NCBI GenBank assembly: GCA_050084515.1
Contig: CM114271.1
Location: forward strand, 1,426,001-1,490,000
Direction of reading: 5' to 3'
DNA length: 64,000 nucleotides
Source of the DNA: Blasia pusilla
Taxonomy: Eukaryota > Marchantiophyta > Marchantiopsida > Blasiales
How positions within the stretch are numbered: the stretch's first letter is position 1; every line of letters starts with the position of its first letter. The notes beneath the pieces were generated by a model. The model did no database searches. It saw only the letters and a program-made list of their open reading frames with translations, and was not told where the DNA came from. Position numbers and translations under genes: made by a program. This document shows, in pieces, positions 1 through 12,908 of this stretch.

Positions 1-652
1 TATATTGAACAAGTCAAACCTTCCCAAGACAGGCCCGGGAAGTCGTCCTCGTGCACAAAAAATAATCCGAGGAGAGAGTTGGAAGCGAGGATGCCAATGT
101 CATTTTTCAGTATCCAAACTGAAGTCTCCAATGCATGCGGCCAGAATAGTTTACAAACACAGATTGCACATAGACAAGGATGGAAAACCATGCCATGGAT
201 CTAATGATCCAACAAGTTTGGGAACTCCAACAATGTATTCTCCTAGGATCTCAAATGAGCTGAGATGCTACATAAAAGAGAGACTTCGTCTTGGGGTAAA
301 GCCCCACCAGATTATGTCGCAGCATGGCCTCATGCTAAAATATCGATCTGAAACATCTCTTGACTTTCAAAAAAGCATGATAAGGGATGATTTCATGCAA
401 ATGCATGATATTGCAAATGCAAAAAAGGAGTTGAATATGGAGACGTTCCAGTTTTGCATAGATGAGAATCAATCATTATGTGCATTTGTAAATCTCTATC
501 CAGAGAAGGTCTTTATTTATGAGCCTTATTTAGATGATGCCAGACCTTTCATATTGGGATTCCATAGCACTTGGCAGATGCAAGCGATGGTGAAATATGG
601 ACACAACAGATGTATTTGAGATGCCATTGCTACTTGTAAGAAACCTCATCTG

Positions 653-869
653 TTGTATACTCTTGTGCAGTTTCCTTTGTACACTATTTTGGTGTTCGAC
701 GAGCACCATACTGGAATACCTGTAGCTTGGATTTTGACTAGTAGCTCAAAGGAGGTGCATTTGGTGAAATGGTTGCGGGCAGTGGCGGAAAAGTGTAGAC
801 TACAACAAAAATCTTGGGAGCCAAATGCAATCATAGTGGATGATGCCAACGCCGAGCAAAATGCATTAA
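653..869 (+). other. MULE-A DDE core exon
   Basis: This exon is in the same frame as the upstream part after the TGA at 617-619. It holds two acidic catalytic positions of a Mutator-type DDE fold: the Asp in VFDEHHTGIP and the Asp pair in IIVDDANAEQ, about 55 residues apart. The exon probably ends before the GTATTC donor at about 870, because the residues read past it stop resembling the family. The next exon (about 1088-1317) continues with a WYVRHDWLK-type segment. Confidence 0.75.
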
Positions 870-1452
870 GGTATTCTTGGGATCCTAAAGTTGCAGTATC
901 TTGCTGAAAGGGTACATCATACTTTTTTTAAAATGAAAAAACCTGTGTCAAATTTCCATCCAATTCAGATATTGATTACATTAGGAAAGGCATTCCGAGA
1001 CTGTTATCTCAATGAAAGTTAAGCACATGGTTATATTCACTTGCAAGGTAACTTTTGCAAAGTCAAATATCATACTTTGTCTTTGGTATGTACGCCATGA
1101 CTGGCTAAAGCAGCTAAAGCGGAAGGTCAGATGCGCGATAATGAGAGCTCACATGTCACGACGCCTAGGGGAGATTATGTATGTAAATCGATGTGGCACG
1201 TACACTAGAGGTGTGATCTTGGACAATGCGAGAATGATGTTGCATCAATTCTATGTAGACTTCAGGGATGAAGTGAAGTTCATCAACTATATACAGACTT
1301 ATTGGGAGCCAAAACTAGGTGGCTACAAACACTTTACCTTTTTTCCCCTTCCATAATTGTTCCCTTTTTTATCACACTTTCATTAACTTTGTGCCACTCA
1401 TTGCAAGGGCCAGCATGTACAAGATAAGGATGTGATTTGTTTTTGTGTGCAG

Positions 1453-1745
1453 ACAAGTGGGTTAAAGCGGCGAGGGACTACCCTCATGCAAACCAGGACA
1501 AAAATGCTGCAATTGAAGCATATCATGGAAGCATGAAGGCAGTTCTAGCAGATGACAACAAAAGTATGTCTCAAAGAAGAGGAGACTACTTGGTTTGGAA
1601 GCTCAGTAGTTTTGTAGAGGCATGGTACTTCCATATACACTTGCTGAAAAAAAATGGGTTTGTTCGAAATGCAGTAGAGGAGCAATATGTGAATAATGCG
1701 ATTCAAGGGAAGAGAAATCCCCAGATGATGTGCAACTTACTGTAA
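1453..1745 (+). other. MULE-A helical exon before the SWIM finger
   Basis: The exon follows a good acceptor (TGTGTGCAG) and encodes DKWVKAARDYPHANQDKNAA and then IEAYHG, a signature common to plant SWIM-type MULE transposases between the DDE core and the zinc finger. The frame closes at the stop at 1743-1745, and the SWIM motif resumes in another frame, so a frameshift or an unrecognised intron lies between them. Confidence 0.7.
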
Positions 1746-1798
1746 TCTAGGGGCAAGTTAGGATGGCACGGGTGAGGAGCCAAACCATACCCAATAAG

Positions 1799-1881
1799 TG
1801 GTATGAAGTCTACAACTATGACACTGAATGGGGCCATTGTGAGTGTCCTTGGTCACTAAAAGGAAACATATGCAAACATAT
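1799..1881 (+). other. MULE-A SWIM zinc finger
   Basis: The segment starting WYEVYNYDTEWGHCECPW reads into CKHM. That is a C-x-C-x(n)-C-x-H zinc ligand set (CEC, then CKH), diagnostic of SWIM fingers, which bind DNA or protein in MULE transposases and FAR1/FHY3 relatives. A GTAAGA splice donor follows directly at about 1882, and the reading frame past it is unlike the family, so a further intron is likely. Confidence 0.85.
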
Positions 1882-2425
1882 GGTAAGAAAAAGGTTGGTT
1901 TGTCTTGGATAGCATAAAATTAAGCAATCTTGCACCTTTTTCTGCACGTCATTTTATTGATTGAATCTTTTCAATTGATTCCTTCCATTTCTTTGTTGAT
2001 TGCTGCTCTACTACGAGATGATTACAGCAAAGAGGACCTTGTGAAAATACTTGGGATGAGAGTAGGCACAAAGCATGGCGGAATTGCTCAATTAAAGATG
2101 AGCAGGACGGATTCAGTCACTCTTGACCTTCCATTGTCCAATCACATCCTAGACCTCAATGATACACAAGGTGAATGATATGGACACCATCTAAATTACT
2201 CATGATTCAAGGGGACACTTGTGAGGTTGCTTGTATATATATCGACGTGTGTTTTGGCAATTCATCACATTCTCATGTATTTATGCACTATTTGGTGTGA
2301 TTCAGGAGGCATTCCATATGAAGATATGGACACGGGCACTTTCACTCAAGATACACCAATACTTGAAGCACTGAACATCCCCAAACCAAGTAACAAGGAT
2401 ATGGATATGGACAAGTCAGACTGAG

Positions 2426-2911
2426 TTGCGGAATCAGTGTCAAGGAAATGAGTTATTTTTTACGATGGCGTCCAAAATGTTGAGAGAAATAAACGAGCGG
2501 ATTGAGAGCGCAAAAGTTATGTTTGTGAACGGCTTGACTAATCAGCCCGGAAATCCCTTCCAGATTTACAAGGACGGGTTCCAAAATAATAATTCGCTTA
2601 AACGAGTGAAGTCCAACATCGAAGGATGGTCTAAACAAGCAAACAGACGAGGTACACAATATGGAGCAGGACATACCAGAGTGATGGCTCAGCAGGGCCG
2701 AAACTTCAAGCAAGTTACCATGCTTTCCAAAGCCCAAAACAAAGAAGAAGAAGTTGGGACCACAAAGTCGAGTCGGACAAACAGCAATGTCGACCTTAAA
2801 CAATACGAGCCGAGTACTTGGTGGCACATAATGTCAGTGGTATTTTTCAGTTGTGGGAAGGTATGCCTATGCCCTGTAAATGATGCATTTCCTTACAATG
2901 AATATCATTGA
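2426..2911 (+). other. Probable C-terminal exon of MULE-A
   Basis: This open frame of about 160 codons begins just after a short stretch with repeated MDMD-like codons. It is polar and basic, rich in N, Q, K and S, with no recognisable domain. It fits the low-complexity tail that follows the SWIM finger in this family, but it could also be an unrelated ORF. I see no ATG start context of its own that would make it an independent gene. Confidence 0.35.
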
Positions 2912-3426
2912 ATTTTTTTCCCACCACGAGTAGTGAATAATTAACGGAATGCCTTTCACGTTTGTCGTTAGGAAAGCATTCTTACTTTACAGTTCTTCAC
3001 CGCGTTGGATCGCGGAACCTAGCCTAACACAGCCGCCGGCCCTAGGCTTCCAAACTTGCAGGACGAGGCATTTTTTATGCGCGTGTAGGACCGGGACCAA
3101 GCCATTACCATTCAAGTTTTAAAGTTGTAAGGTCTAACACGATCAGGAGTGGCGTTTCGATTTCGTGGCATTTCGATTTCAGGGGGCCAATCTGCACGAG
3201 CTGGTATGGCTACTCTTAGACGCGCATTTCTGGATAGGAAATAGAAAAATTTTGGGCCACGGGGTTCTGTAATACTAGTGATATCGCAAGGAGAAATTGA
3301 GTGAACTGCTTCTTCAGGGAGAAACTTAGTGAGGAAGTATTCGACTCGCGCTCGTATCCTCCATTTTGGAGTTGCTCTGCCAAAATTTTGATTCCAATCT
3401 CAACAAATCCATTTTCATCAGCGACC

Positions 3427-4053
3427 ATGGAAAGTATTGATGCAAGAAAGAGGACCAGAGAAGTTGTGATCGAGCTTGGCCAAGATTCCAAACCTGGATA
3501 AGCACTGGATGAAGGCGATAGAGGCAATTCATCACTTCAAGACATTGGGAAACGCCAGAGGAAATCCAACCACACCAATTCTTACTCTCCATTTTCTAGT
3601 ACCAATCTGTCTTAATCAGATATGAATAGGAACTTTGATGATGCATTTGTGAAGATTTTCATGCGCCTTGTAGGAAACAAGGCACCTAAATCTCATAAGG
3701 GAACATTTTCAGAGTTGCAAGAGTTGTCAACCAGGTTGAAAGTAATCTCAGATGTTTGCAATACAATGGAGTCTATTGTGAAGGGATTTCAGAATCAACG
3801 AATTTTGCTAGGCAAGCTAGAAAGTTACCGTTTAGAAAAAACCATTGATGGTTTGCCGGAAATCATTGAGAAGTTTGTGTTACAAGTGAAAGCTCTTTTG
3901 ACAGATGAGAGTATCGTACAATTGATGATGGCAAACAGCGAGTTTTTGCAATGTTTAGATCAGAATCGTAGTGCTTGGGAATTTCTACGAGCTCAGATTT
4001 CCTTTGATCTTTGCCCCAAGAAGTTTAGGCATCCAGTTCTTCATCAATCTTGA
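3427..4053 (+). pseudogene. Unrecognised ORF interrupted by two in-frame TAA codons
   Basis: One frame runs from an ATG at 3427 to a TGA at 4053, broken only by TAA at 3499-3501 and at 3613-3615. The last part (ATG at 3622, 143 codons) is intact. The N-terminal part begins MESIDARKRTREVV; the C-terminal part is predicted helical, with heptad-like leucines (for example LQELSTRLKVISDVCNTMES). I recognise no family. It lies 500 bases downstream of MULE-A on the same strand and could be a captured host exon or a second gene of that element. Both interruptions could arise from CAA to TAA changes. Function unknown. Confidence 0.4.
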
Positions 4054-6155
4054 ATCCAGATTATCTCAAACGACATTTATTTGAGCTTTCTTTTGGTTGT
4101 AGGCTTGGCATACTTGGGAGATGATCTTATGTATCTATCTGTCACACAGATATTCTAATAACTTTATGATCAGAAATCAATTACAGAATCGTGTGTTTTC
4201 ATGATATTTCCTTTATCATATCCTATTCATGGTCTGCTAAGTCTGTATTGAAATACACCTACACATGCACTATACACACTATGCTTTTAGCTGAAAGCAC
4301 TGAACATGTTGAAGATGATTGAATAATGCCTTCCCTTCCATAAATTCCAAGTTGTTGGAGTACTTTATATTGCATACCATAATGGATCCAAAAAACATCG
4401 TGATACGTTAGATTTAGATAGCTAATCTCTTGAATAGTTTGGGTAAATTTGAGGATCTGCCCAACACATAGTCCAAATTGTATGAGCAAAATATTTACAT
4501 GGCTTGAAAAGCTAAATATTTTATGTATAAAAGGATTGATCACTAGCAGGTGTTTTGACATACAATGTCATAATACTTTCTGTTTTATACTTGCAATTGG
4601 AAATCCCATCTTCCAAGTGTTACATCCATCAAACCATCTTGCCCATATCACATATGGGACCGCCACTAAGAATATACGAAGCATATAAAGTATTTCCTCG
4701 ATGGGAATGCTATAATGCTTTCTTTCTCATGCCAAAATAATATCCGTCTGTGAGTTTGTGGCAAAGGTGGAATGTTCTTGTATTCTTTGACATGTTTGCC
4801 AGATATAACCATTCTTTATACAATTGCTTCATTTTATGCTTGGTATATCACATAAGGAAAGCCTACCAAATGGTCGGAACTTTATCCAATGTCAATTTAG
4901 GAAGTATGACATAATATGAATCACAAGGAAATTCACTCTTCAACTTAAGAGTTAACCCTCTCTCAAGCAGTAGTACTTTTTACTACGTACTACATCATTC
5001 TGCTAGACTACACTGACAAAATCTACAATTTCTTGTAATATGCCTCATTTTGGCGACCAAACCTTAATATTCCGCCACCTTTCCTCCTCCTCGTCAATTT
5101 TCTTCTTGTATCCGGAAAGTTGTTCTTTCCCATCGATTTTCCATACACCATGCTAGAGCTTTAGCCTCTCTTTTCCTCTTCCTCATCAATTGCACATTCG
5201 ATGTAGAACTTGCAACTTCCTCTGCAAATTGTTTTAACTCTTATTCCACTTCCTTAATTTTTTCCAGCTCTATCTCTTCCTCTATACTAGCTCTTCTAAT
5301 TCTCGACGGGGGGACTTTGTAGCCAAATTTTTTCATCCGATTCACTTGGAGGCATACGCCTTCAAGACGCACCCTTCATTGACAACATAAACAACACAAG
5401 TTAAAATATCACCACTACTCGTTAAAGCAAGTTTCAAGGTCTATAATGTATTTGAAGCAATTATCAAAAGAACAAATAATAGGATGATCAATTTTGACTT
5501 CATCAAAGAACAGTGGTGGTGTACATAGAAAATGGTTTGATTATAAACTAGTCCACTTCTAATAAATTACATTTGCCTCAATAGTATCTACACCATCACA
5601 AGGAATACATTCCAGCTATCTAAGTGATTGTTCACTCTAAATAACCTTCTCATAGGGTCGTCATGTGAGGGCTATCTCCTCATTCACGGACATTGTATTT
5701 TTGTGAGTGCTTCTCTTTCTTATGAGAACATATCAAGTAAAATCTAGTATTTGAGATAATATATCTCAACTCGCTTGATCATACCGGATTTAATGTGTTT
5801 TTCGACACATTCTTTCCAAAGTGGCTCTGCCTTCTCCTTAAAAATGATATATAACATTTACAATATTCACTCAATTGTATGTTACATACATATAGATCAT
5901 TTTATTCAAACATCACAAATGATAGCTTAATCCGCATAAGCATCTACCATTCAGAAAATCCTCTCTCATGAAATCGAAAGCATTATGATAGCCCCAAATT
6001 CGATAGATCGAAAGCACACCTCTTGCAACATGGTCACTTTTGGCATCCACACCCAACCCAAACAACTCAAAGATAACATAAGTGACATCCTATACAATGG
6101 CTCTTGACTTCCGTGATGAAAAACTCAGCCTAACAACGGAAGTAACATGATCAAT
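4054..6155. other. AT-rich stretch without a recognisable gene
   Basis: No convincing coding region was seen. Between about 5040 and 5290 the minus strand reads as a Glu/Lys-rich, coiled-coil-like segment with several stops (for example EEEIELEKIKEVE). It may be the corpse of a coding exon. The rest is AT-rich with no motif that I can name. Confidence 0.4.
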
Positions 6156-8370
6156 TTATTGAACCCATGACTTGTATACGCATCGGTGGGGAGGGATCAA
6201 CATGTTCATAAATACGTTCGTCTTGTTCTGATATTCACAAATATATTGAACCCATGACTTGTAAATTTTCGTGGAAAGCATTCCGACATTGTCTAATGGG
6301 ATACTCGCAAGGCTTTGCACTTCAAATGAACTATGAACCGAAATCTCCCCACGACATACTAGGAGAATGATTCCATTCACAGGGTTGAAGGAATGAATAT
6401 GGACTAGACCATGCACAATAACACGCAATGAATAGAAAAGCCCATCGCATGCCAACCTTGAAAATGGAAACAATTCTAACTCTGTTCATGGAAAGCATTC
6501 CGACATTGTCTAATGGGATACTCGCAAGGCTTTGCACTTCAAATTAACTATGAATTGAAATCTCCCGACGACATACCAAGAGAATGATTCCATTCACAGG
6601 GTTGAAGGAATGAATATGGACTAGACCATCGCATGCCAACCTTGAAAATGGAAACAATTCTAACTCTGTTCATGGAAAGCATTCCGACATTGTCTAATGG
6701 GATACTCGCAAGGCTTTGCACTTCAAATTAACTATGAACCGAAATCTCCCACGACATACCAAGAGAATGATTCCATTCCACGGGGTTGAAGGAATGAATA
6801 TGGACTAGACCAGACCACCTAATGAATAGAAAAGCCCATGCCAACCTTGAAAATGGAAAAATTCGGACTCTGTTCATGGAAAGCATTCGACATTGTCTAA
6901 TGGGAAAGGCTTTGCACTTCAAATTAACTATTAACCGAAATCTCTCCACGACATAACAGATAATGATTCCATTCAGGGTTGAAGGAATGAATATGGACTA
7001 GACCATGCACAATGGCACCCAATGAATAACATGCCAACCTTGAAAATGGAAAGCATTCGACATTGTCTAATGGGATAATCGCAAGGCTTTGCACTTCAAA
7101 TTAACTATTAACCGAAATCTCCTCACGACATACCAAGAGAATGATTCCATTCACAGGGTTGAAGGAATGAATATGGACTAGACCATGCACAATGGCACCC
7201 AATGAATAGAAAAGCCCATCGCATGCCAACCTTGAAAATGGAAAGCATTCGGACTCTGTTCATGGAAAGCATTCCGACATTGTCTAATGGGATAATCGCA
7301 AGGCTTTGCACTTCAAATTAACTATTAACCGAAATCTCTCCACGACATAACAGGATAATGATTCCATTCACAGGGTTGAAGGAATGAATATGGACTAGAC
7401 CATGCACAATGGCACCCAATGAATAGAAAAGCCCATCGCATGCCAACCTTGAAAATGGAAAGCATTCGGACATTGTCTAATGGGATAATCGCAAGGCTTT
7501 GCACTTCAAATTAACTATTAACCGAAATCTCCCGACGACATACCAAGAGAATGATTCCATTCACAGGGTTGAAGGAATGAATATGGACTAGACCATGCAC
7601 AATGGCACCCAATGAATAGAAAAGCCCATCGCATGCCAACCTTGAAAATGGAAAGCATTCGGACTTTGTTCATGGAAAGCATTCCGACATTGTCTAATGG
7701 GATAATCGCAAGGCTTTGCACTTCAAATTAACTATTAACCGAAATCTCTCCACGACATACCATGATTATGATTCCATTCATAGGGTTGAAGGAATGAATA
7801 TGCACTAGACCATGCACAATGGCACCCAATGAATAGAAAAGCCCATCGCATGCCAACCTTGAAAATGGAAAGCATTCTAGCTCTGTCAAAACCAAGAGCG
7901 CCTCAATCGACCCTAAATTTGTGTGCTGCTAATTGTGCTTATGGAAGGCATTCCGGATTCGCAATAAGTATTGGAGCCCGGCTGTCAACCTCGGGCCAAA
8001 AAAACCTTCGTGGGTTTATCACAAGAGGTACCTTGTACACCTGTGAAATGATTGAACCCGTTTATGGGTAATACACATCGGTGGGGAGAAATGAACATCT
8101 TGATACACACGTTCGTCTTGATCTGATGTTCACAATTGTATTGAACCCATTACTTATAAATTTTCATGGAAAGCATGCCGGCATTGTGTAATGGGATACT
8201 CGCAAGGCTTTGCACTTCAAATTAACTATGAACCAAAATCTCTCCACGACATACCAGGATAATGATTCCGTTCACAGGGTTGAAGGAATGAATATGGACT
8301 AGACCATGCACAATGGCACCCAATGAATAGAAAATCCCATCGCATGCCAACCTTGAAATGGAAAGCATTC
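6156..8370. repeat. 217-bp tandem repeat array (about nine copies, several shortened)
   Basis: Copies of a unit containing GACATTGTCTAATGGGATA recur at about 6284, 6501, 6684, 6888, 7058, 7274, 7467, 7684 and 8179. Full units are 216-217 bp; others (170-204 bp) lack internal blocks. Each unit also carries a GGGTTGAAGGAATGAATATG segment and a CATGCCAACCTTGAAAATGG segment. The last copy is separated by 278 extra bases, and a leader with a CGGTGGGGAG motif precedes both the first copy (6156-6270) and the isolated one (8059-8165). The array is therefore part of a higher-order repeat. Short ORFs on both strands here are by-products of the repeat. Confidence 0.85.
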
Positions 8371-9260
8371 TAGCTCTGTCAAAACCAAGAGCGCCTCAAT
8401 CGACCCTAAATTCGTGCGTTGCCAATTGTGCTTATGGAAGGCTTTCCGGACTCGCAGTAAGTATTGGAGCCCTGGCTGTCAACATCGGGCCAAAATCTTC
8501 GTGGGTTTATCACAGGAGGTACGTCATAGACCTGCGCAATTCTATCTACTTACCCATCTAGTTACCTACCTGATACAGTCTGTGCAATGACGAACATGTT
8601 CATAAAATGTATACAAACCTCACCTTCACGTTGAGACAAAAAGAGGAGATTCAAAAATACATTTGAAGCCAATACAAAGCAATCCCACTCATGCCAAGAA
8701 GGAATAGGACCATGAACGGAACGAAGCTGGATCAGCAATATAGAGCCAACATGACCATGAACGAAGAAGTGGCATTTCGAATTTGACCAATGAACATGCA
8801 TATTAGAAAAGAAAACACCAATGGCTACATCTCTAAATAATATGCTAACGCGCGGAACCTCTTACACTTGGACGAGAATCGGATGAATAAAACAGTTGAT
8901 CCAAATCCCCTTAAGGCACGCAAATTGACCCTAAATTCGTGCGCTGCCAAATGTGCTTATGGGAGGCATTCCAGACTCGCAGTAAGTATTAGAGCCGCGG
9001 ATGTCAACATCGGGCCAAAATCTTTGTGGGTTTATCACTGGAGGTACCTTATACACCTGCGCAATGATTGAACCCTTCCTCTTGTTCTCATGTTCATAAA
9101 ATGTACACAAACCTCTCCTTCACGGACGGACAAAGGAGATTCAACAATGTTCGTATTGAAGCCGATACGAACAATCCCACTCGAGCCAATAAGGAATAGG
9201 ACCACGAAGCAGGATCATCAATATAGTGCCAACAGGACCATGAACGAAGAAGCCAAAACG
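7871..9260. repeat. Interspersed repeats B and C next to the 217-bp array
   Basis: Repeat B (about 160-190 bp, containing GACCCTAAATT and GTGGGTTTATCAC) occurs at about 7871-8060, 8368-8560 and 8915-9075. Repeat C (about 170-190 bp, containing CATGTTCATAAAATGTA and AGGAATAGGACCA) occurs at about 8595-8790 and 9090-9260. With the 217-bp unit they alternate as leader, unit, B and C, suggesting segmental duplication of a roughly 500-bp block. No coding function is evident. Confidence 0.7.
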
Positions 9261-10439
9261 TTCAGAAATTAGCGCCTGTTGAAAAATGCAAATACGGAGC
9301 AGGTTGAGGCAACATGACCACGAATGAATTGCAAACAAGCTCCCTCAGGCCTCAACGAACGAATTGCATACAAAATCCCTCAGGGCAGGCGGGGTCACTA
9401 CCTCTCCAATGCGCCAAAGAATCTGAACAAAGCGGGGTCACTTTTCAGCGTGGAAGGTCGGAATGAGATTTGCCCAGTAGTGCTGCTGATTTATAGCGTA
9501 GTACATTTGAATTTCAAATCATCACGGTGCGATGGCATGCACTCACCATCCGCATGCCATTTACATGCATATGAGACCGCCATCCCACATAAGAACGGAT
9601 ATCCATCTTCGAATATCTGGTGCCGACCCTGAATAGTGCCGCCGCCGGAAAGTTTTACCACGGGCATTACTAGAGACGATCCCGATTCCGAGCAGGCAAT
9701 ACGGGTGAAAGGACCCGTCACTCAGACACGACCCACGAGGCATCAATAACACCTCTGATCTCTCGGACTATCGTGAGGCGGTCGAGAGAGGGGGATGGAA
9801 GAAGGAGCTCCAAGAACGCGGGCAGCTACATAGGGCAGCATGCCCGAACTTGAGTGCAGGGCTAGGAAAAGGGAGCGCAGGTTCACGGTCGTCCATGCCA
9901 AAAGGAAGAAGGGAGATGAGGAGAGTCATTATGACTCAAGGTCAGGAGTAACGGAGCTGGCAGCGGGTCAAAAGCAAAGCCGCATGCTCATAGGGAGCCA
10001 TGGGCGGAGGTAGGGAGTCGGGACGTGTGAGGGGCGGCATGTGTAGTGGAGGCCGGACGTGGTAAGGCACTAGGTAAACACAGTAGGACCGGACGTAGTC
10101 GTGGTAAATTGACTTACCAGGTTGGGAAGCGGATAAGGTGGAATGGCTTACATAGTTAGGAGAGCTATGTGGTTGAGCGGGCTTGTACGCAATTTTTCCG
10201 AGTGAGATTTTTCGGAGATTATTTTTGGAAGATCGAAGCGAGTGTCAGTGAGGTGGATGAGTTACACCGACAATTTGCAGGGGAGAGTTCATGATGGAGT
10301 GTCAGTGCGCATAATTCCGACGGATTGTCCGCATCTATTGACGGGAGGATCGACTTGCTATGCGAGGAGATGGTTGTGATGTAGAGGTTATCGTGTCACA
10401 TGGAGGAGTCAAGGTTGACCATGCAGTAGGTTAATGACA
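9261..10439. other. Non-coding stretch between repeats and Gypsy-A1
   Basis: There is no convincing gene here. From about 10440 the sequence aligns by eye with the reverse complement of 30361-30450, the leader of Gypsy-A2, so the retroelement begins at or before that point. The part from 9620 to 10440 may be a diverged leader or LTR of the same element, but I cannot place a boundary. Confidence 0.35.
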
Positions 10440-10852
10440 GGCGTGATCAAGTTACCCATTCGAGTCCCTTTTCCTCCATTTTTCTCGTGTCATTGAGGGT
10501 GTTGGGTCAGGTAGTAGCAGGTGCTAGATGGGTGCAGTTATGGTGATAAGTGTAGACTCCTTTCTTGTGTAGCACGTTGGTGAATATACGGAGGTTTCTG
10601 AGTAGGGGTCACGTATATGACCCGAGGATGTCAGTAGTTTAGGTGAGTTAGTGGGAGGCTCATGGTGAGCCGAGTGTTGGGTGTGCGTGAGGCCGTGTGT
10701 GTCATCACGGGACTACCATTAGCGTCGGTGAGCTAGTGAGGAGAGTGGGAGACTCTTGGTAAGTTTGAGTGTTTGAGCGGGTGAGACAGGGTTATCATCA
10801 CGACGTTCTTCCATAGTTTGGAAGAACGGGTAGTACGAGTAGTGGTAGTGGA

Positions 10853-12391
10853 GTGACACGGAGTGGTGCAAGGTATCGAGGGGTTTCTAGTGAGGAACCA
10901 CCCGACTCCCATCCGTGGTTGGATCGTCATCACAAGACAGCGGGTATGGTGACGAGACCGTGGACACAAACAGTGTCACGTGGGGAGAGATGGACGACAT
11001 GGGCCATCAGGGCATGCAACGTTTCTCGGGTGCAATAGGCACCATAGATTTAGATGACTTTATCCAAGAGTTTGGCACGTGGTGCTGCTTCCAGGAGATT
11101 AGAACCCCAACGCGGTTCAACCCTTTCATGGCGTGGAAGGGTCTGTTCTAGCATTTAGAGGGTCCTTCGATGGATGACTACATGGAGTTCCGATCTCTAT
11201 ACTCTGTAGAGATCAATGCTTGGAGGGTGTATTGGCCTCTAGGGTATGTGTCCACTAGTGGCCTTGAGGCGTATGATGGTATAGTGAGGGCGGAGTGACC
11301 TTCACCATCAGCCCGGAGACTAGATGGAGAGGATGACATTGACAATGGTGAGGTGGCAGAGACCTCTCGGGGTAGAGGACCACCGAGTTTCAGTCCTACA
11401 GTGGAGTTCTTCTGATAGTTGGGAAGGAGCTACCAAGGCGAGCGGACCAACAAGCTGATCTCCGCTGAGTCTTTAGGATTCTCATTGGAGATTGGATGAG
11501 AGTCTGAGGGAGGCGTTCACGCGCATGCGACGGTTCATCGTTGCCACATATGGGGTGACTGAGGTGCAGTGAGTGCAGTATTGGTACGAGGTGCTAGATG
11601 AGGAGCTATGGAGGAGAGTTTGGGATGCAATATTGCTTCATACAGCGAAGCCCACATGAAGGTGGTCTTCGAGTTGTCTGAGCGGATAGAGCTCAACATG
11701 AGTGAGGAGCAAGTGGTGACCATGCTTTTCCGCGGGATATGACAAGTTGACGAGTAGGAGTAGACCCATAGGTACCCCAACATGCACTAGTACCATGGAA
11801 GTGAGCCGATGGGCCCAGAGATCAGGGCGGGTATCGTGAGTCGATGAGGTAACGGCCCGTACTGACACATGTTTCCAAGCAAGGACCAGGGTTTGCTTGT
11901 TGGACGTGTGGAGGGTCACATAGGCAGAGGGACTGCCCCCAACATGGGAGACCACCACGGGCTCTCTGATTGCTCAATAGCCAAAGAGGATGGCCCCACC
12001 ATAGTTGCACTGTGATCATTGTCATCGATATGGTCACACTAGGGATAGGTGTTACGATCTTCGTCGGGAGGTACTCCCAGAAGTAGGCAAAGGACTTGGG
12101 GGCGAGAGAGTTGGTGGAGATCGAGTAGTGGGTGATTGTGGTGGTAGAGTGCCATCACCAATCACAATAGATGGAGGACGTGCACCCGATATAGCACTCC
12201 TTATGCGTATTGATCAGTTGGAGCAGAGGATTGCTGCCATGACGATGATGCAGTTGCAGGCAGGCGCGGAGCTCAGAGTAGCTAGTGTGGCGCTTGCCTC
12301 CACATCTTACCACGATGCTGGTGAGGATTTTGCGGGGATGGGATTTATGTATAGTACGGGTCAGGTTGAGGCTGGTGCGGTGGTGACTTAG
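10853..12391 (+). pseudogene. Gypsy-A1 gag with two CCHC zinc knuckles
   Basis: This is the degraded capsid/nucleocapsid region. Its N-terminal part matches the Gypsy-A2 gag by eye (shared GTIDLDDFIQE and a preceding DDMGH motif). Zinc knuckle 1 (CWTCGGSHRQRDC, 11898-11936) has the form C-x2-C-x3-H-x4-C. Knuckle 2 (CDHCHRYGHTRDRC, 12011-12052) is a standard C-x2-C-x4-H-x4-C and lies in a different frame, so a frameshift separates them. The function in an intact relative would be particle assembly and RNA packaging. Several stops show that this copy is dead. Confidence 0.75.
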
Positions 12392-12908
12392 GTGTCTGCG
12401 AGAGTAACCAAGCCATCAAGAGGTGGGTTTGAGATTGACCCATAGGAGGGATTGACCCACAGGAACGCATGGGCGGCACACCAGAGTTCCCTAGTCATTC
12501 ACATTGTCGGAGGCACTACATACACCATTGATGGTGCCTTGACAACCACTATTTTCCATAGGTAGGACAGGTGCATCGACATCACAAGGAGTTGGAGAGA
12601 CAACTCCTATGCCGGCTCGGGAGGAGCCAGTGTCGACCATGTTGTTGGAGGTGGCTACTAGGGTGAGCCACAATCCATTTTTTTCTGCCATGGAGTTGGC
12701 GATATTGGGAGTCGGACTAGCGGAGGTGTTTCGGCTGGCCGCCATGTTGTGTGAGTGTGGAGAAGTGATTGCCTCTCGTTTAGAGGTAGTTGAGGAGGTG
12801 GTGGACTTGCCCTCAGAGTAGGTGCTCGGGACGTCCCCCACTAAGTCATGGCATGCGGCGGCGGTGAAGTTGGTAGATATGCTAGCTCGACCAGCGATAG
12901 AATGAGCC

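Larger units (their letters stand above)
1..2911 (+). pseudogene. MULE-A: Mutator-like SWIM-domain transposase, 5' end cut by window
   Basis: This is a degraded, intron-containing Mutator-like (MULE) transposase or a gene derived from one. The frame is open to the left window edge, so the true start lies outside. In order I see: a Cys/His-rich N-terminal region (about 80-200, with GCQCHF and later CHG) resembling the WRKY/GCM-type fingers of MULEs; a DDE core with VFDEHHTGIP and IIVDDANAEQNAL; a helical exon with HANQDKNAAIEAYHG; a SWIM zinc finger; and a basic tail. Apparent introns follow GT donors near 870, 1318 and 1882, and an acceptor ends at about 1452. A TGA at 617-619 interrupts the frame, and the SWIM exon lies in a different frame from the exon before it. 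The family is recognised from the motif order typical of plant SWIM-type MULEs. The product is presumably inactive. Confidence 0.8.

Noticed and set aside
1-4053. Alternative genetic code with TAA/TAG read as glutamine
   Set aside because: TGA also interrupts frames, all elements show frameshifts as well, and the intact PHD ORF and others end normally. Decay explains the stops.
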